NCBI GenBank assembly: GCA_949290765.1
Contig: CASETG010000016.1
Span: 1 to 32,046 of the forward strand
Source of the DNA: Oxalobacter formigenes
GTDB lineage: Bacteria; Pseudomonadota; Gammaproteobacteria; Burkholderiales; Burkholderiaceae_D
DNA length: 32,046 nt
Reading direction: 5' to 3'
Shown: positions 29,371 to 32,046 of the stretch, piece after piece
Layout: the number at the start of each line of letters is the position of its first letter
Position numbering within the stretch: the first letter of the stretch is position 1
Position numbers and translations under genes: made by a program
Notes under the pieces: generated by a model
Told to the model about the DNA's origin: nothing
Database searches by the model: none
What the model saw: the letters and a program-made list of their open reading frames with translations, nothing else

Positions 29371-29991
29371 ATGAATCCAAAGAAAAAAAACCGCCTCACC
29401 TTTGCAGCTTTTATCCTCGTCGCACTGCTCACACCGGTTTTCGTCGTCATCTGCGCCAAGTCACAGTTCGGCCTTGATGAAATGATGGGCCCGGAACTCG
29501 ACGCGGGCTTTATCACGACATGGCCTGAAACCGTGGACGGCATGCTCAAACTGGCGGAAATCAACGAAAACGATCTTGTTTACGATCTGGGATGCGGCGA
29601 TGGCCGTATCGTGATCGCCGCCGCAAAAGATTACGGCGCACGCGGTGTCGGCATCGACCTGAACCCGAAACGTATCGAGGAAGCCAATGCCAATGCCAAG
29701 GCTGCGAAAGTGGAACATCTCGTCCAGTTCCGGCTCGGCAATTTCTACAAGGTGGATTTTTCAGACGCGACCGTCGTAGCTCTGTATCTGCCGCAAACCA
29801 TCAACTACGAACTGCGCCCCATCCTCTGGAAACAGCTCAAGGTCGGATCAAAAGTCGTTTCCAACGAATCGGACATGGGACCGGAATGGCCAGCCGAAAA
29901 AATCGAACAGGTCGGCACCAAAACCGTTTACCTCTGGACAATCACCGAAGAGGAAAAACGCAAGGCGGCATCCATTCCCGATCCCGAATAA
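29371..29991 (+). CDS. Membrane-anchored class I SAM methyltransferase
   Basis: A 206-residue protein with a basic start (MNPKKKNR) and one hydrophobic helix (about 9-28), then a Rossmann methyltransferase. Motif I is YDLGCGDGRIVIAAA (D72-G78 core), motif II acidic end is GIDLNPKRIEEA, and VVALYLPQTINYELRPIL resembles motif IV/post-I of the ATP-synthase-lysine methyltransferase (FAM173/ATPSCKMT)-like family. No substrate is known. The frame continues upstream inside the permease gene, but the domain and anchor begin at 29371. A weak purine-rich site (AGAG) precedes this ATG. Probably cotranscribed with the permease. Confidence 0.82.
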   Translation: MNPKKKNRLTFAAFILVALLTPVFVVICAKSQFGLDEMMGPELDAGFITTWPETVDGMLKLAEINENDLVYDLGCGDGRIVIAAAKDYGARGVGIDLNPKRIEEANANAKAAKVEHLVQFRLGNFYKVDFSDATVVALYLPQTINYELRPILWKQLKVGSKVVSNESDMGPEWPAEKIEQVGTKTVYLWTITEEEKRKAASIPDPE

Positions 29992-30037
29992 CCATACTGA
30001 CCGGTGCAGCCCGTACTCTCATCCGTGAAACGATCCT

Positions 30038-30068
30038 CCCTTTTGCCGGATAACATCCAGCAAAAGGG
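30038..30068. terminator. Long hairpin between convergent genes
   Basis: A 9-bp stem (CCCTTTTGC with GCAAAAGGG) is extended inside by GGAT/ATCC around an AAC loop, with one C-A mismatch between the two stems. It lies 46 bases after the methyltransferase stop and 74 bases before the end of the convergent gene. Stable enough for a bidirectional transcript end, but without a U-run on either side. Confidence 0.5.
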
Positions 30069-30142
30069 GCGTTCGCAACCACATCACCGACACTGCCGGC
30101 AACACCATACAGCAGCGGCCATACTCCCGGCCTGATATGGCA

Positions 30143-30685
30143 TTACGCTGTGCCTGAACGATGAATCGCGCTACCCAGTACCTTTTCCGGCACCAGCGCC
30201 GACAATTCTGATGGCGACAAATCCGCCATCAGGTAAACGATCCGGCTACGTTTGCCATCTTCACGATCGGAAATGTATTTCATGATACACAGTCCGAACT
30301 GGCGAATCATCCCCATCGATGCATAGCGTTTGAGCATTTCACGGCACTGATCCCTGTCCTGCCACACCTTGTTACGCTCGATCGCCTGCTCCACGCGATC
30401 CATGATTTCTTCCTGCATCAGCGTACCCTGGCTGTTCATCGCCGCGATATGGTAACGGTACGTCCAACGTGGATCGTCCCAGCCCGTTGCGGCATTGCAA
30501 ATGCCTGTATAAGCGGCGACAAACGCATCCTTCGTCATCCCGCGCGCCGCTGCCTCCCGCTCCCGGCGCTCGTCACTGTCGTCACCGTCCCCGAATCCCC
30601 AGACCCGTTTTCCGGTATCGGCCGTAAAAACGAAACCGTCCACATACACATTGACAAACTCCCCGCACCGCTCCTCGACAATCAT
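30143..30685 (-). CDS. Hypothetical protein, 180 residues
   Basis: I do not recognise this protein. It starts MIVEERCGEFVNVYVDGFVF, has a charged stretch rich in Asp, Glu and Arg (residues 30-48), then GWDDPRWTYRYHIAAMN and a predicted helical part (MQEEIMDRVEQAIERN ... CREMLKRYASMGMIRQF). A beta-like end (SRIVYLMADLSP) follows. There is no signal peptide or membrane helix. The helical part followed by a short strand pair could be a winged helix, a guess only. GGGGGGAGAG precedes the ATG at 30685. It is a lone gene pointing away from the 1.1-kb DnaA-box region. Codon use looks like its neighbours. Confidence 0.72.
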   Translation of the reverse strand: MIVEERCGEFVNVYVDGFVFTADTGKRVWGFGDGDDSDERREREAAARGMTKDAFVAAYTGICNAATGWDDPRWTYRYHIAAMNSQGTLMQEEIMDRVEQAIERNKVWQDRDQCREMLKRYASMGMIRQFGLCIMKYISDREDGKRSRIVYLMADLSPSELSALVPEKVLGSAIHRSGTA

Positions 30686-30991
30686 CTCTCCCCCCGTCTG
30701 ATGACATCCATTCCGAAACGACTACCTCACCTGAAAAGTATCACAGAAAACCGCACCGGGGAAACGATTCTTTACCCGCTCACCGACATTCCCGTCCAAA
30801 ACGCCGGCAACGCACCGAACAGACATCTTTCATTCCTCCCAACAATCGGACACCATTCGTGCAAATACACACCAAAACCGTATATCCCACACAAAAAAAC
30901 ATACCCGAAAAACACCCCCGACCACCATCGTCTGCCAGCCCTGTCCCTACACCACACCCCTCACCCTGCTGCCCCTGTTTTCGCATGCACG

Positions 30992-31377
30992 TTTTCCACA
31001 TCCTGCACAACAACGCTTTACAACTTGCTGGCCATATTTCCTCCAACAGTGGAAAACTCCCCGCTATTACATTGACTTTCCACAAAAAATTCAGTTTTTA
31101 TGACCACATCATGACATACCGTCATCTTTCTTCTGTCCAACTGCCATCTTTTCACTTCTGCACAATTTCTGTGGACAAGTCAAGGAACAACCCATTTTTT
31201 AACAAACAAATCAACAACTTAAATACAACGATTACAAATTGCGCAGTTCATCCCATCCCTTAATCCATTCCGTTTTTTCTGTCAAGCGCACCATTCGTGT
31301 GCAATTTCCAACGTTTTTTTCCCAGACTCTTGACTTTTCCGTTATCCACGAAAACCTGTGGATAACCTTGTGGAGAA
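30992..31377. other. DnaA-box cluster, origin-like region
   Basis: Inside a gene-free stretch (30686-31812) lie DnaA-box-like 9-mers compared with TTATCCACA: TTTTCCACA at 30992 (plus, 8/9), TTTTCCACT at 31048-31056 (minus, 7/9), CTTTCCACA at 31076 (plus, 7/9), TTGTCCACA at 31170-31178 (minus, 8/9), TTATCCACG at 31342 (plus, 8/9), TTATCCACA at 31357-31365 (minus, perfect) and TTCTCCACA at 31369-31377 (minus, 8/9). The last three fall within 36 bp. A/T-rich tracts lie at 31085-31110 and 31190-31240. This fits an origin or a DnaA-titration/reactivation locus. Against a classical betaproteobacterial oriC, no dnaA, dnaN or rpmH is adjacent. The segment 30700-30990 is G-poor and shows no gene. Confidence 0.5.
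31209..31221 (+). promoter_or_regulatory. IHF-consensus site
   Basis: AATCAACAACTTA fits the IHF consensus WATCAANNNNTTR at every defined position. It sits in an A/T-rich tract between two groups of DnaA boxes. IHF bends DNA at E. coli oriC in a similar position, so the match supports the origin-like reading. Confidence 0.5.
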
Positions 31378-31812
31378 AGCTTCTCAAGCATTGATTGGCG
31401 CAGGTTTCAACAGATTGCATGCCTTTTGGGCATATTGTTTGCTTTATTCAGATTTGTTATTTCCGGCAAATTACGTCACAGATTCAGTAACACTTCGTCC
31501 ACCACCCTATTCGCGACATTCAACCTTGCCATCTATCGACATATCCACCGCCAGCGATACACCTGCACCATCCCTGCCTGTTTACACACTGCCCAGCTCC
31601 CCACAACCCGGCACAAATACCGGACATCCACAATCCATTTGCCGTTTCATCCGCCTGCGTATAAAGTTTCAGCTTGGCATGGAATTCGGAAAATCAAACG
31701 GAAAACCAGATACCGGAGCCATCGGAAAACAGGCATTCCAGACGAAATCAAGTCCAGCGATGACTTACCCTGTAATATCATTCCTGAAGCACCGATACTG
31801 ATAAACGAACTG
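31378..31812 (+). other. Gene-free leader upstream of the last gene
   Basis: These 435 bases hold no coding region I can support. Short open frames run through them, but without recognisable protein or ribosome sites. A weak promoter-like pair (TTTGCC at 31638 and TATAAA at 31660-31665, 16-bp spacer) points toward the gene at 31813. One more weak DnaA-like 9-mer (ACATCCACA, 31624-31632, 7/9) occurs here. Confidence 0.35.
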
Positions 31813-32046
31813 ATGAACAAGACATCCCGCATGAAAAAACGTCCGTTCATTCTCCGTCTGTTATGTGGCATCGTGGCCATCATCATCTTTCATTACGCCG
31901 ACGAGATCCTCAACTTCATTACCTACTTCAACACACCGCCATATACGGTAGAAATCAGCGCAGAACTCGACAAAATCGCCACTAGCCGCAACCGGAACAC
32001 TCCCCTGAAAATCGACGGCAACACCACACTGGAACACATCACGGCC
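31813..32046 (+). CDS. Unrecognised membrane-anchored protein (N-terminal part)
   Basis: Seventy-eight codons are visible before the window ends. The start MNKTSRMKKRPFILRLLCG is basic and runs into one hydrophobic helix (about 12-27, including LCGIVAIIIF). A soluble part follows (YTVEISAELDKIATSR) with no motif I recognise. The topology suggests an inner-membrane anchor with a periplasmic domain or an uncleaved signal. A second ATG six codons on (31831) is also possible; neither has a clear Shine-Dalgarno. It lies just right of the DnaA-box region and its gene is cut by the window edge. Confidence 0.55.
   Translation, partial: MNKTSRMKKRPFILRLLCGIVAIIIFHYADEILNFITYFNTPPYTVEISAELDKIATSRNRNTPLKIDGNTTLEHITA

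Noticed and set aside
30449..31263. Plus-strand open frames through the gene-free region
   Set aside because: They overlap the minus-strand gene or run through G-poor low-complexity DNA, giving Pro/His/Thr-rich products without ribosome sites; more likely a by-product of base skew.

Overview
The window looks like an ordinary chromosomal segment of a betaproteobacterium. The protein sequences and the gene set (hom-less thrC-moeA-moaD, ispD-ispF, ftsK-lolA, a single glnB-type PII, ubiU-ubiV-ubiT) suggest the Oxalobacteraceae, and an Oxalobacter-like anaerobe is my best guess. That is an inference from gene content; no database search was possible. Coding density is high and base composition is fairly even. 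I see no insertion sequence, integrase, CRISPR array, rRNA or tRNA.

Layout. 1-116 is the end of rpmG (ribosomal protein L33) with a hairpin terminator. 200-3186 (minus) is thrC-moeA-moaD, linking threonine synthesis and molybdopterin cofactor assembly. 3385-5412 (plus) holds glutamine-dependent NAD synthase and the PII regulator glnB. 5492-8275 (minus) carries a GNAT protein, a Sel1-repeat lipoprotein, an Smr-domain protein and thioredoxin reductase. 8557-11577 (plus) holds ftsK and lolA. 11608-12837 (minus) is ispD-ispF of the MEP isoprenoid pathway, divergent from mfd (13002-16454, plus). A stress-protein-like gene follows at 16703-17713. 17815-20222 (minus) is a compact ubiU-ubiV-ubiT operon for oxygen-independent ubiquinone hydroxylation. 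20484-25326 (plus) is a tightly packed yhiI-rbbA-yhhJ-type ABC export operon. The last part holds a secreted metallo-beta-lactamase-fold enzyme (minus), an NADPH:FMN-reductase-like protein, a double DUF1540 cysteine protein, an APC permease followed by a membrane-anchored methyltransferase, an unrecognised 180-residue protein (minus) and, at the right edge, the start of an unrecognised membrane-anchored protein.

The most unusual stretch is the 1.1-kb gene-free region 30686-31812. It contains one perfect and several near-perfect DnaA boxes, three of them clustered in 36 bp. It also has a perfect match to the IHF consensus beside an A/T-rich tract, and a strongly G-poor plus strand. This resembles a replication origin or a DnaA-binding control locus, although no dnaA or dnaN gene is visible in the window.

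Several start codons were placed downstream of the longest open frame because of Shine-Dalgarno position or family alignment. ubiV appears to use TTG. Functional calls rest on recalled family motifs, not on searches.
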